Shown in pieces: positions 43,164 to 51,871 of a stretch of DNA of 64,000 nucleotides. The notes under the pieces are model-generated. The model was not told where the DNA came from and searched no databases. It saw only the letters and a list, made by a program, of their open reading frames with translations. Numbering within the stretch: position 1 is the stretch's first letter; each line of letters starts with the position of its first letter. The stretch comes from Blastochloris tepida (GTDB lineage: Bacteria; Pseudomonadota; Alphaproteobacteria; Rhizobiales; Xanthobacteraceae). The position numbers and the translations under genes are program-made. Location of the stretch: contig NZ_AP018907.1 in NCBI RefSeq assembly GCF_003966715.1, positions 732,001 through 796,000 on the forward strand, written 5' to 3'.

Positions 43164-44198
43164 ATGTCGATCGAGAAGATCCCCGTCACCATCATCACCG
43201 GCTTTCTCGGCGCCGGAAAGACCAGCCTGATCCGCCATCTCATCGAGGCGCCGCACGGGCGCAGGCTGGCGATCCTGGTCAACGAGTTCGGCGACGTCGG
43301 TGTCGACGGCGACATCCTCAAGGGTTGCTCGGACGAAAATTGCCCCGAGGACGCCATCGTCGAGCTGACGAACGGGTGCCTGTGCTGTACCGTGGCCGAC
43401 GAGTTCGTGCCGACCATCTCGGCGCTGTTGGCGCGGCCCGAGCCGCCGCAGCACATTTTGATCGAGACCTCCGGCCTCGCACTGCCGAAGCCGCTGCTGA
43501 AGGCGTTCGACTGGCCGGATTTGCGCACCCGCATCACCGTCGATGGGGTGATCGCGATCGCCGATGCCGAGGCGGTGGCCCATGGCCGCTTCGCGCCGGA
43601 CCTTGAAGCGGTGGCGGCGCAGCGCGGCGCGGATTCGAGCGTCAGCCATGATACGCCGCTCGGCGAGGTGTTCGAGGATCAGGTGGCGTGCGCCGACCTC
43701 GTCATTCTCAACAAGGTCGATCTCGTTAATGCCGAGGCGCTGGCCAAGGCGCGCGACGTGATCCAGGCCGAGAGCCCGCGGCGCATCCCGGTGGTCGAGG
43801 CAACCGAAGGCCGGGTCGATCCGCGCATCGTGCTCGGCATAAATGCGGCGGCAGAAACGGACCTCGACGCGCGCCCGAGCCACCACGAGCACCACGACGC
43901 GCACGACCACGACGATTTCGAGACTATCGACGTTACGCTGTCGGCGCTGACCGATGTCGATGCGCTCATCGCCAAGGTCGAGGCCGCGGCCCGCGACCAC
44001 GGCGTGCTGCGCGCCAAGGGCTATGTCGCTGTGGCCGAAAAGCCGATGCGGCTTCTGGTGCAGGGGGTCGGCTCGCGGGTGCGGGCGCAGTTCGACCGCG
44101 CCTGGATGCCGGACGAAGAGCGCATTTCGCGCCTCGTGGTGATCGGCGAGAAGGGCTTCGACCGCGCCGCGGTGGCGAGGGTTCTGCAGGGGGCCTGA
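43164..44198 (+). CDS. cobW: CobW GTPase, cobalt chaperone for the chelatase
   Basis: 344-residue G3E-family metallochaperone. P-loop GFLGAGKTS (about 13-21), metal-binding CXCC in LTNGCLCCTVADEF, GTPase motif NKVD, and a histidine-rich linker HHEHHDAHDHDD at about 236-247 before the C-terminal CobW_C domain. CobW proteins deliver Co2+ in a GTP-dependent way, presumably to the CobNST chelatase whose large subunit follows immediately (start overlaps stop, TGATG). The ribosome site AGGAGCTCTC supports the start. Confidence 0.95.
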   Translation: MSIEKIPVTIITGFLGAGKTSLIRHLIEAPHGRRLAILVNEFGDVGVDGDILKGCSDENCPEDAIVELTNGCLCCTVADEFVPTISALLARPEPPQHILIETSGLALPKPLLKAFDWPDLRTRITVDGVIAIADAEAVAHGRFAPDLEAVAAQRGADSSVSHDTPLGEVFEDQVACADLVILNKVDLVNAEALAKARDVIQAESPRRIPVVEATEGRVDPRIVLGINAAAETDLDARPSHHEHHDAHDHDDFETIDVTLSALTDVDALIAKVEAAARDHGVLRAKGYVAVAEKPMRLLVQGVGSRVRAQFDRAWMPDEERISRLVVIGEKGFDRAAVARVLQGA

Positions 44199-47100
44199 TG
44201 CACATCCTGCTGCGCGAGACGCACGGGCTGGAGGAGGCGGCGGTCGCCCAGGATCTCGGGCAGGCGCCGGCCGACCTCGTGGTGCTGTCGTTCGCCGACA
44301 GTGACCTCGGGGCGTTCGCCGCCGGCTGGCAGGCCGGGCGTGCAAGAGCATTTTCCGCAAAAGCGGATACCGGTTTTGCGACAGAAAATGCGAAAGAACA
44401 AAAACAAGGAGCATCCGCCCGGTTCGATCAGGCCGGCGGATGCTCCGCGCTGCCGTCGCTGCGGCTCGCCAATCTCGCGCGGCTTACGCACCCGCTTTCG
44501 GTCGATCTCTATGTCGAGAACACGCTTCGTCACGCCCGCGCCATCCTGATCCGCCTGCTCGGCGGGCTCGATTATTGGCGCTATGGCATCGAGGAGGTGC
44601 GGGCGGTGGCGAACGCCCGCAACATCAAGTTGGCGATCGTGCCGGGTGACGGCTGTTTCGATCCGCGCCTGGACGAGGCCTCGACCGTGCCGGTGGCGGT
44701 GCTGCGCCGCCTCAAGGCGCTGTGCGACATCGGCGGGGCAAAGGCAGCCGAGGCTGCGCTGGCCGAGTTGGCGCGCGCCGCGGGGCTCGACGTCGCGCCG
44801 CCGCAAGGCGTCTCCGCGCTGCCGCGCCATGGCTATTTTCCGGGCGATCCCGAGACGTGCCCGGTCGAGCCGCCGCAGGCCGGCGAGGCGCCGCGCGCGC
44901 TGATCGTGTTCTATCGCGCGTTTCTGGTGGTTGCCGACCTTGAGCCGATCGAGCTGCTGATGGCCGAGTTCGTCGCGCGCGGAGTCGTGCCGGTTGGCGT
45001 GTTCGTCGACAGCCTGAAGGCTCCGGAGACCGACCGCTGGCTGCGCGGCGAGCTTGCCCGCATCCGGCCCGACATCATCGTCAACGCCACCGCGTTCTCG
45101 GCGCGCGACGCCGATGGCTCGCCGTTCGAGGCGGCAGATGCCGTGGTGCTGCAGGTGGCGTTGGCGGGATCCGTGCGCGCCGCCTGGGCGGAGTCGGATC
45201 GCGGTCTGTCGCCAGCGGATCTCGCCATTCATGTCGTGCTGCCGGAGATCGACGGCCGGGTGTTCGCGGGCGTCGTCTCGTTCAAGGAGCCGCAGCCGGT
45301 CGATCTCGATCTCGGCTTCGCGCGCGTTCTGCACGCCGCCGAGCGCGAGCGCATCAAGGCGGTGGTGGGGCGGGCAGAGAGCGTCATCCGCCTGCGGCGC
45401 ACGCAACCCGCAGACCGCAGGCTGGCGCTGGTGCTGTCGGCCTATCCGGGCCGCGACGATCAGATCGCCCATGCGGTGGGGCTCGACGCGCCGGAAAGCG
45501 CCATCGAGATCCTTCGGCTGTTGGCGGATGCGGGCTATCGTGTCGAGGAGATGCCGCCCGACCATGGTGCGCTGATCGACCGGCTGCTTGCTGCCGAGAT
45601 GCGCTGGCCGCTCGCCGACTATCGCACCGCGCTGGACGTCATCGATCCGGCATTGACCGCCGAACTTTTTGCGCAATGGGGCCCGCCTGAAGACGACCCC
45701 ACCGTCGAGGACGGCGCCTTTCGCTTCCGTGCCGCGCGCTGCGGCAACCTCATCGTCGCCGCGCAGCCCGACCGCGGCGCGCGCACTGAGCGCGCCGCCG
45801 AGTATCATGACCCGCACCGGCCGCCGCGGCATTCATTTGTCGCGTTCTATCTGTGGCTTCGAGAGATCACCGGCATCGACGCGCTGGTCCATATCGGCGC
45901 CCACGGCACGCTGGAATGGCTGCCGGGCAAGTCGGTGGCGCTGTCGGCGCGCTGCTGGCCCGACGTGCTGGTCGGCGCAACGCCGGTGATCTATCCCTTC
46001 ATCGTCAACGATCCCGGCGAAGCCGCCACCGCCAAGCGGCGGCTCGGCGCGGTGACCATCGGCCACATGACGCCACCGCAGCGGCGCGGGCCGTTGCCGC
46101 CGGGTCTGCGCACCATCGAGCGGCTGCTCGACGAATATTCCAACGCCGATGGGCTGGACCCGCGCCGGCGCGAGCGGCTGGCGGGCGACATTCTCGCGGC
46201 GGCGCAGGAGAGCGGGCTCGACCGCGACAGCGGCCTGAAACCCGATATGGCGCCGCGCGAGGCGGTGGTGAAGCTCGACGCCTTCGTGTGCGACGTCAAG
46301 AATTCGCTGTTTCCCGATGGCCTCCACGTGTTCGGCCGCGAGCCGGCGCTACCGGAGGACGACGACAGCTTCAGCGGCTTGCCGCTTGCAGCCTGCGCCG
46401 AAGGCGAACGCGTCGGGCTGCTCACGGCGCTGGACGGCAGGGCGGTAGCGCCGGGCCCGGCGGGCTCGCCCTGGCGCGGCCGCCGCGACGTGCTGCCGAC
46501 CGGCCGCAACGTCTTCACCATCGATCCGCGCGCGGTGCCGAGCCGGGCTGCCGCGCTGCAGGGCGAGCGCCTCGCCAATGCGCTGCTGACGCGGCATCTG
46601 CAGGACCATGGCGACTATCCGCGCAGCATTGTGGTCGATCTGTGGGGCTCGGCCACCATGCGCACCGCCGGGGAGGAGTTCGCCATGGCGCTCCGGCTGA
46701 TCGGCGTGGTGCCGGTGTGGGACACCACCTCCGACCGGGTGTCGGGTTTCGACGTGCTGACGCTGGCCGAGCTCGGCCGGCCGCGCATCGATGTCACGCT
46801 GCGCATCTCCGGCCTGTTCCGCGACGTGTTCGCCAATCTGCCGGTGATGTTCGAGCAGGCGGTGGCGGCGCTGGCGCGGCGCGACGAGCCGATTGGCGAC
46901 AATCCGTTCCGTGGACGCCATGGCCCGCGGGTGTTCGGCCCGGCGCCGGGCGGCTATGGCGTGGGCGTGGCGGAGACGGTGGATGCGCTGACGCCGGACA
47001 CGGTGGCCGCGGCGGCGGAAGCATGGCTCGCCGCCAGCGCCTTCGCCTATGGCGGCCGCGACGATGGCGCGCCGGCCCGCGCCGCGCTGGAGGCCCGCAC

Positions 47101-47638
47101 GGCGGATGCCGACGCCTTCGTGCATACGCAGGATCTGCCGGAAACCGATCTCCTGATGGCGCCGGACTACGCCGCGCACGAGGCCGGTTTTGCCGCCGCA
47201 GCACGCGCCCTCGGCGGGGCGCCCGCGCTCTACCACGCCGATTCCGGCCGTGCCGAGACGCCGCGCATGCGCACCCTGCCGGAGGAGATTGCGCGGGTGG
47301 TACGCGCGCGTGCCGCCAATCCGCAATGGATCGAAGGCCAGATGCGCCACGGCTTCCGCGGCGCCGCCGAGATCGCCTGGACGCTCGACCAGATGGCGCT
47401 GTTCGCCCATCTCGCTGGCGTGGTCGAGAGCCACCACTTCGATCTCTATTTCGACGCGACGCTCGGCAATGAGGCGGTGCGGGGCTTTCTCGAAACCGCC
47501 AATCCCGATGCCGCTTCCGCCATGCGAAGCCGCTTCCGCCAACTCATCGACGCGGGCTATTGGGACATGCGCAGGAACAGCGTCATTGATGCCCTGATGC
47601 CGACAGATGGGGCGGGACTGTCGCCGAACGAGCAATGA
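44198..47638 (+). CDS. cobN: Aerobic cobaltochelatase large subunit CobN, with an in-frame repeat insertion
   Basis: 1146 residues. CobN inserts Co2+ into hydrogenobyrinate a,c-diamide with CobS and CobT (not in this window). Hallmarks: RLANLARLTHPLSVDLYVENTL, ALVHIGAHGTLEWLPGKSVAL, and VDLWGSATMRTAGEEFAMALRLIGVVPVWD. Residues 50-83 (bases 44345-44446) are the translation of a 102-nt intergenic palindromic element, falling between AAGWQAGRAR and the otherwise conserved LPSLRLANLARL. The element length is a multiple of three and contains no stop in this frame, so the gene stays open for over 1000 further codons. Activity is probably kept because the insertion lies in a surface N-terminal segment (inference). 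Confidence 0.95.
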   Translation: MHILLRETHGLEEAAVAQDLGQAPADLVVLSFADSDLGAFAAGWQAGRARAFSAKADTGFATENAKEQKQGASARFDQAGGCSALPSLRLANLARLTHPLSVDLYVENTLRHARAILIRLLGGLDYWRYGIEEVRAVANARNIKLAIVPGDGCFDPRLDEASTVPVAVLRRLKALCDIGGAKAAEAALAELARAAGLDVAPPQGVSALPRHGYFPGDPETCPVEPPQAGEAPRALIVFYRAFLVVADLEPIELLMAEFVARGVVPVGVFVDSLKAPETDRWLRGELARIRPDIIVNATAFSARDADGSPFEAADAVVLQVALAGSVRAAWAESDRGLSPADLAIHVVLPEIDGRVFAGVVSFKEPQPVDLDLGFARVLHAAERERIKAVVGRAESVIRLRRTQPADRRLALVLSAYPGRDDQIAHAVGLDAPESAIEILRLLADAGYRVEEMPPDHGALIDRLLAAEMRWPLADYRTALDVIDPALTAELFAQWGPPEDDPTVEDGAFRFRAARCGNLIVAAQPDRGARTERAAEYHDPHRPPRHSFVAFYLWLREITGIDALVHIGAHGTLEWLPGKSVALSARCWPDVLVGATPVIYPFIVNDPGEAATAKRRLGAVTIGHMTPPQRRGPLPPGLRTIERLLDEYSNADGLDPRRRERLAGDILAAAQESGLDRDSGLKPDMAPREAVVKLDAFVCDVKNSLFPDGLHVFGREPALPEDDDSFSGLPLAACAEGERVGLLTALDGRAVAPGPAGSPWRGRRDVLPTGRNVFTIDPRAVPSRAAALQGERLANALLTRHLQDHGDYPRSIVVDLWGSATMRTAGEEFAMALRLIGVVPVWDTTSDRVSGFDVLTLAELGRPRIDVTLRISGLFRDVFANLPVMFEQAVAALARRDEPIGDNPFRGRHGPRVFGPAPGGYGVGVAETVDALTPDTVAAAAEAWLAASAFAYGGRDDGAPARAALEARTADADAFVHTQDLPETDLLMAPDYAAHEAGFAAAARALGGAPALYHADSGRAETPRMRTLPEEIARVVRARAANPQWIEGQMRHGFRGAAEIAWTLDQMALFAHLAGVVESHHFDLYFDATLGNEAVRGFLETANPDAASAMRSRFRQLIDAGYWDMRRNSVIDALMPTDGAGLSPNEQ
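44345..44446 (+). repeat. 102-nt palindromic repeat embedded in cobN coding sequence
   Basis: Exactly 102 nt from AGAGCATTTTCCGC to GGCGGATGCTCC. Left hairpin: GCATTTTCCGCAAAA (44348-44362) pairs with TTTTGCG and GAAAATGC (44374-44380, 44384-44391) with a three-base bulge. Right hairpin: GGAGCATCCGCC (44408-44419) pairs perfectly with GGCGGATGCTCC (44435-44446). About 79 of 102 positions match the copy at 29063-29164 without gaps. It codes for AFSAKADTGFATENAKEQKQ and 14 more residues. Confidence 0.92.
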
Positions 47639-47766
47639 TACGGCTTCCGGCTGATCAAGCGGGAGATCCGCATTCCGATCGAACCGCTGCATCGAAGCGG
47701 CGGGGCGCGGCGCGAGGCCCGCGCAGGCTTGGCGCATGAATGGTTCTCGATGATGAAGGAGCGCAT
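47639..47766. repeat. Spacer with CGGCTTCCGG palindromic repeat
   Basis: GATACGGCTTCCGGCTGATCAAGCGG immediately after the cobN stop (described in two pieces: GATACGGCTTCCGG and CTGATCAAGCGG) resembles the elements at 1546, 12190 and 24868. It is partly palindromic and may end the cob transcript. The rest of the spacer shows only the ribosome site AAGGAG before the next gene. Confidence 0.45.
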
Positions 47767-48570
47767 ATGAACGGGCAGGGGACTGGCGTGCGGGCGACAC
47801 GGCTCATCGACATCGTGTTTCCCGGCGACACCAACCATCACGGCACGCTGTTCGGCGGCATCGGGCTTGCGCACATGGACAAGGTGGCGTTCATCACCGC
47901 CACCCGCCACGCCCCGGTCGATTTCGTCACGGCGTCGTGCGACGGCATCGACTTTCAGGCTCCCGGCCGGCTCGGCGACATCGTCGAGCTGACCGGGCGG
48001 GTGGTGAAAGTCGGCCGCCGTTCGCTCGCCGCCGAAGTCGAGATGGTGGCGGAGGCGCCGCTCACCGGCGAGCGCCGGCGCTGCGGCGGCGGCGTGTTCA
48101 ACATGGTCGCGGTCGGCGACGGCCTCGCCGCGCTGGGTGGCCAGTTGCCGCCGCTTGCCGCGGGTTCGGCACCGGGGCCGGAAGGTGAGCTGCGCTCGGT
48201 GGAACTGGTGTTCCCCGAGCACACCAGCCATTACGGCAGCCTCTATGGCGGCAACGCGCTGGCCGCCATGGGCAAGGCGGCGTTCGTGGTGGCGACGCGC
48301 CATTGCCGGCGCGCCGTGGTGCTGGCGGCGGCCAAGCGCGTCGACTTCACCCAGCATGTCCACAAGGGCGAAATCGTCGAGCTGGTGTCGCGGGTCGTCG
48401 GCGTCGGTCGCACCTCGATGACCGTCACGGTGGAGATGTGGGCGGAGACGCTGGGCTTGGGCGCGCGGCGGCGATGCGGCCACGGCGAGTTCGTGATGGT
48501 GGCGGTGGACGACGATCACCGCCCGGTTCCGGTGGAGCGGGCAGGGGCTGCGCTGGCTCCCGCCGGCTGA
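47767..48570 (+). CDS. Double-hotdog acyl-CoA thioesterase (YciA/BACH-like)
   Basis: 267 residues made of two hotdog domains: RLIDIVFPGDTNHHGTLFGGIGLAHMDKVAF (about 10-40) and RSVELVFPEHTSHYGSLYGGNALAAMGKAAF (about 143-173), each followed by the strand pattern FVTASCDGIDFQAPGRLGDIVELTGRV or its equivalent DFTQHVHKGEIVELVSRV. Single-domain YciA proteins are about 130 residues, so this is a tandem fusion. In the first domain NHHGTLFGG and in the second SHYGSLYGG keep the family motif; the catalytic Asp-equivalent position is D in the first (HMDK) and G in the second (AMGK), so one half may be structural. ATG at 47767 follows AAGGAG. Confidence 0.85.
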   Translation: MNGQGTGVRATRLIDIVFPGDTNHHGTLFGGIGLAHMDKVAFITATRHAPVDFVTASCDGIDFQAPGRLGDIVELTGRVVKVGRRSLAAEVEMVAEAPLTGERRRCGGGVFNMVAVGDGLAALGGQLPPLAAGSAPGPEGELRSVELVFPEHTSHYGSLYGGNALAAMGKAAFVVATRHCRRAVVLAAAKRVDFTQHVHKGEIVELVSRVVGVGRTSMTVTVEMWAETLGLGARRRCGHGEFVMVAVDDDHRPVPVERAGAALAPAG

Positions 48571-48639
48571 CAGTGTGCATGGCCTGAGCCGGGCGCTTGA
48601 CTCGACTCAGGCCTCTCGCCTACAGCATATAGCGCTACG

Positions 48640-48879
48640 GTTCCTCAGATGCGCAACATCTGGGGCTAAGAGGGAAGCCGGTGCGAGACCGGCGCTGCCC
48701 CCGCAACTGTGAGCGGCGAGCGTTCGGCCATTTTCGTCACTGACGCGATGCGTTGGGAAGACCGGCCGACCGCGGCGACCCGCGAGCCAGGAGACCTGCC
48801 GCAGCACGATGCGAAACCGACCCCCAGGAGCCGGAGGTTCGCATCCGCTTCAATCTCCTCGGGCGGGGTGTCCCGGAGG
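48640..48879 (+). ncRNA. Cobalamin riboswitch 3, leader of the anaerobic ribonucleotide reductase
   Basis: AGAGGGAAGCCGGTGCGAGA (48670-48689), core GCTGCCCCCGCAACTGTGAG (48694-48713), GTCACTGACGCG...GGGAAGACCGG (48736-48766) and B12 box AGCCAGGAGACCTGCC (48785-48800). A hairpin CCTCGGG/CCCGGAGG with loop CGGGGTGT lies at 48857-48879 and includes a GGAGG ribosome-like sequence. The regulated gene is the B12-independent class III ribonucleotide reductase, so cobalamin would switch it off, presumably in favour of a B12-dependent class II enzyme encoded elsewhere. Confidence 0.95.
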
Positions 48880-48971
48880 GGCGCGTCGGCGTCGCGGCCC
48901 AGCCCGCGCGTCCGCCACGGCCTTCCGTGTCCTCGTCAGAGACATCGCGCAATGCTGCTGCCGAGGAAGCC

Positions 48972-50990
48972 ATGGCCCCCGCTGTGCCCGTCGTTTCGCC
49001 GTCCGCCGTCGTCAAGCGCTCGGGCCAGATCGTCGTCTTCGATGGCGAGAAGATCCGCATCGCCATCGAGCGCGCCGGCAAGGCCACCGGCGAGTTCGAC
49101 CGGCCGGAGAGCACGCACCTCGCCACGCAGGCGATCAAGGTGCTGGCGCATCGCTTCAAGGATCAGGCGCCGCACATCGAGCAGATCCAGGACGTGGTCG
49201 AGCAGGTGCTGATCTCGGCCGACCATTTCGCGACTGCGCGTGCCTACATCGTCTATCGCGAGCAGCGTGCGCGGCTGCGGCGCGACGCCAGGACCGCGGT
49301 CGATGTCGAGACCTCGATCAACGAATATCTCGACCGCGCCGATTGGCGGGTCAGCGCCAATGCCAACCAGGGTTATTCGCTGGGCGGGCTGATCCTCAAC
49401 GTCTCCGGCAAGGTGGTGGCGAATTATTGGCTGTCGCACGTCTATCCGCCCGAGGTCGGCCGCGCCCACCGCGAGGGTGACATCCACATCCACGACCTCG
49501 ACATGCTGGCCGGCTACTGCGCCGGCTGGTCGCTGCGCACGCTGCTCACCGAAGGCCTCAACGGCGTGCCGGGCAAGGTGGAGGCGGCGCCGCCGAAGCA
49601 CCTCTCCAGCGCGGTCGGCCAGATCGTCAATTTCCTCGGCACGCTGCAGAACGAATGGGCTGGGGCGCAGGCGTTCTCCTCGTTCGACACCTATCTCGCG
49701 CCGTTCGTGCGCAAGGACCAATTGCCCTACGCCGAGGTGCGCCAGTGCATTCAGGAGCTGGTCTATAACCTCAACGTGCCCTCGCGCTGGGGCACCCAGA
49801 CGCCCTTCACCAACCTCACCTTCGACTGGACCTGTCCGGCCGATCTGCGCGACCAGGTGCCGGTGATCGCGGGCGAGGAGATGCCATTCACCTATGGCGA
49901 CCTTCAGCCCGAGATGGACGCCATCAACCAGGCCTATATCGAGGTGATGACGGCGGGCGACGCCAAGGGCCGCGTCTTCACCTTCCCGATTCCGACCTAC
50001 AACATCACGCCGGACTTTCCGTGGGACAGCGAGAACACCGACCGCCTGTTCGAGATGACGGCGAAGTACGGGCTGCCGTACTTCCAGAACTTCGTCAATT
50101 CCGAGCTGAAGCCGCACATGGTGCGCTCGATGTGCTGCCGCCTGCAGCTCGATCTCCGCGAACTGCTGAAACGCGGCAACGGCCTGTTCGGCTCGGCCGA
50201 GCAGACCGGCTCGGTCGGCGTCGTCACGCTCAACTGCGCGCGGCTCGGCCATCTCTGCCGCGGCGACGACGTGGCGCTGTTCGCGCGGCTCGACGCGTTG
50301 GCGGAGATTGCCCGCACCAGCCTGGAGATCAAGCGCAAGGTGATCCAGCGCCACATCGACGCCGGGCTGTTTCCCTACACAAGGCGCTATCTCGGCACGC
50401 TGCGCAACCACTTCGCCACCATCGGCGTCAACGGCATCAACGAGATGATCCGCAACTTCACCGCGAACGCCGAGGACATCACCACGGACTGGGGCCACGC
50501 GTTTGCGGTGCGGGTGCTCGATCATCTGCGCGCGCGCATCACCGCGTTCCAGGAGGAGACCGGCCACCTCTATAATCTGGAGGCGACGCCGGCCGAGGGC
50601 ACCACCTACCGCTTCGCGCGCGAGGACAGAAAGCGGTTCCCCGGCATCCTGCAGGCCGGCACGCCCGAACAGCCCTATTACACCAATTCCAGCCAGCTTC
50701 CGGTCGGCTTCACCGACGATCCGTTCGAGGCGATGGCGCGGCAGGACGAGCTGCAGCGCAAATACACCGGCGGCACCGTGCTCCACCTCTATATGGGCGA
50801 GCGCATCTCGTCGGCGGCGGCGTGCAAGACGCTGGTGCGGCGAGCGCTGGAGAATTTCCGGCTGCCCTATCTCACCGTCACGCCGACCTTCTCGATCTGT
50901 CCAAAGCACGGCTACCTCGAAGGCGAGCACGCCTTCTGCCCGAAATGCGACGCCGAACTTATCGCGCGCAAGCGCGCCGCTGCGCATTGA
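48972..50990 (+). CDS. nrdD: Class III ribonucleotide reductase NrdD, catalytic part without glycyl-radical domain
   Basis: 672-residue oxygen-sensitive ribonucleoside-triphosphate reductase body. N-terminal ATP-cone (VVKRSGQIVVFDGEKIRIAIERAGKATGEF), then the ten-stranded barrel with EGDIHIHDLDMLAGYCAGW, ALVYNLNVPSRWGTQTPF-type block, MVRSMCCRLQLDLREL and SVGVVTLNCARLGHL, which carry the active-site cysteines. The C-terminus FSICPKHGYLEGEHAFCPKCDAEL is the zinc site (three Cys and one His). The protein ends 17 residues later, before the glycyl-radical loop RV-X-GY, which is encoded by the next small gene in another frame. The ATG at 48972 follows GAGGAAGCC; upstream in-frame sequence overlaps the riboswitch and is not translated. 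Confidence 0.92.
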   Translation: MAPAVPVVSPSAVVKRSGQIVVFDGEKIRIAIERAGKATGEFDRPESTHLATQAIKVLAHRFKDQAPHIEQIQDVVEQVLISADHFATARAYIVYREQRARLRRDARTAVDVETSINEYLDRADWRVSANANQGYSLGGLILNVSGKVVANYWLSHVYPPEVGRAHREGDIHIHDLDMLAGYCAGWSLRTLLTEGLNGVPGKVEAAPPKHLSSAVGQIVNFLGTLQNEWAGAQAFSSFDTYLAPFVRKDQLPYAEVRQCIQELVYNLNVPSRWGTQTPFTNLTFDWTCPADLRDQVPVIAGEEMPFTYGDLQPEMDAINQAYIEVMTAGDAKGRVFTFPIPTYNITPDFPWDSENTDRLFEMTAKYGLPYFQNFVNSELKPHMVRSMCCRLQLDLRELLKRGNGLFGSAEQTGSVGVVTLNCARLGHLCRGDDVALFARLDALAEIARTSLEIKRKVIQRHIDAGLFPYTRRYLGTLRNHFATIGVNGINEMIRNFTANAEDITTDWGHAFAVRVLDHLRARITAFQEETGHLYNLEATPAEGTTYRFAREDRKRFPGILQAGTPEQPYYTNSSQLPVGFTDDPFEAMARQDELQRKYTGGTVLHLYMGERISSAAACKTLVRRALENFRLPYLTVTPTFSICPKHGYLEGEHAFCPKCDAELIARKRAAAH

Positions 50991-51006
50991 TCAAACCGGA
51001 GGCCCC

Positions 51007-51204
51007 ATGACCCACATGCCATCCCCCGCCACCATGACTGCCATCGTGCTCGACGACGCCGAGCGCCAGCCCTGCGAGATCTGGACGCGGGTGATGGGCT
51101 ATCACCGCCCGGTGGCCTCGTTCAATCGCGGCAAGCAGGGCGAGTTCGCCGAGCGGCGCTGCTTCAGCGAGCGGCAGGCGAAGCTCGAGTCGAAACGTGG
51201 CTGA
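51007..51204 (+). CDS. Separate glycyl-radical domain of NrdD
   Basis: 65 residues containing CEIWTRVMGYHRPVASFNRG and KQGEFAERRCF, the glycyl-radical loop that normally ends NrdD. The radical-bearing glycine is Gly30 in RVMGY. The gene starts 16 bp after the nrdD stop, in a different reading frame (+1), with its own ribosome site GGAGGCCCC. A sequencing frameshift would not explain this layout, because a stop codon and a ribosome site lie between the parts. Its stop overlaps the nrdG start by 8 bp. The activase NrdG should form the radical on this subunit, which must then dock into NrdD. Confidence 0.88.
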   Translation: MTHMPSPATMTAIVLDDAERQPCEIWTRVMGYHRPVASFNRGKQGEFAERRCFSERQAKLESKRG

Positions 51205-51871
51205 GCTGCGCGTCGGCGGGCTGTCGCGGTTGTCGAGCTGCGATTGGCCGGGTCAGCTCGTCGCCACGGTGTTCCTGCAAGGGTGTCCGTGGCGCTGCCG
51301 CTACTGCCACAATCCGCACCTGTTGCCGGCGCGCGGCGATGGCGAGATCGCGTGGCGCGAGGTGCTGGCGTTCCTTGAGGCGCGGCGCGGCCTGCTCGAT
51401 GGCGTGGTGTTCTCCGGCGGCGAGCCGACCGTGCAGGCGGCGTTGCCGGCGGCGATGCGCGCGGTGCGGGCGCTGGGGTTCCGCATTGGTCTTCACACCT
51501 CGGGCGCGGCGCCGGAGCGGCTCAAGGCGCTGTTGCCGCTGGTCGATTGGGTGGGGTTCGATGTCAAGGCGCCGTTCGCGGACTACGCCCGCATCACCGG
51601 CGTTGCCGGCAGCGGCGAGACGGCGCGCCTGAGCCTCACCCATCTCATCGCCAGCGGCGTTGCTTGCGATGTGCGGACCACCGTGCATCCGGCGCTGCTC
51701 GATGACGCAGCGCTGGCGCGCCTTGCGGACGATCTCGCCGCGTTTGGCTTGACCGCCCGCCTGCAGCCGTTCCGCGTTCACGGCTGCATCGATGCGGACC
51801 TGATCGGTCAGTCCTCGTTGGTTTCGGTCGGCAGCACGGTCGCGACGATCGAGGCGTCGAGCGCCTCATAG
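51197..51871 (+). CDS. nrdG: Anaerobic ribonucleotide reductase activase NrdG (radical SAM)
   Basis: 224 residues from a GTG start. Radical SAM cluster CPWRCRYC (Cys-X3-Cys-X2-Cys) in [21 protein letters not shown], then [16 protein letters not shown] for SAM binding. It generates the glycyl radical of class III ribonucleotide reductase. It belongs to the long NrdG type (PflA-like spacing) rather than the 150-residue enterobacterial type. The last 20 or so codons (after [10 protein letters not shown]) overlap the antisense strand of the prp relic and look non-conserved, so the native 3-prime end may have been altered by the rearrangement there. Confidence 0.9.
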   Translation: MAELRVGGLSRLSSCDWPGQLVATVFLQGCPWRCRYCHNPHLLPARGDGEIAWREVLAFLEARRGLLDGVVFSGGEPTVQAALPAAMRAVRALGFRIGLHTSGAAPERLKALLPLVDWVGFDVKAPFADYARITGVAGSGETARLSLTHLIASGVACDVRTTVHPALLDDAALARLADDLAAFGLTARLQPFRVHGCIDADLIGQSSLVSVGSTVATIEASSAS

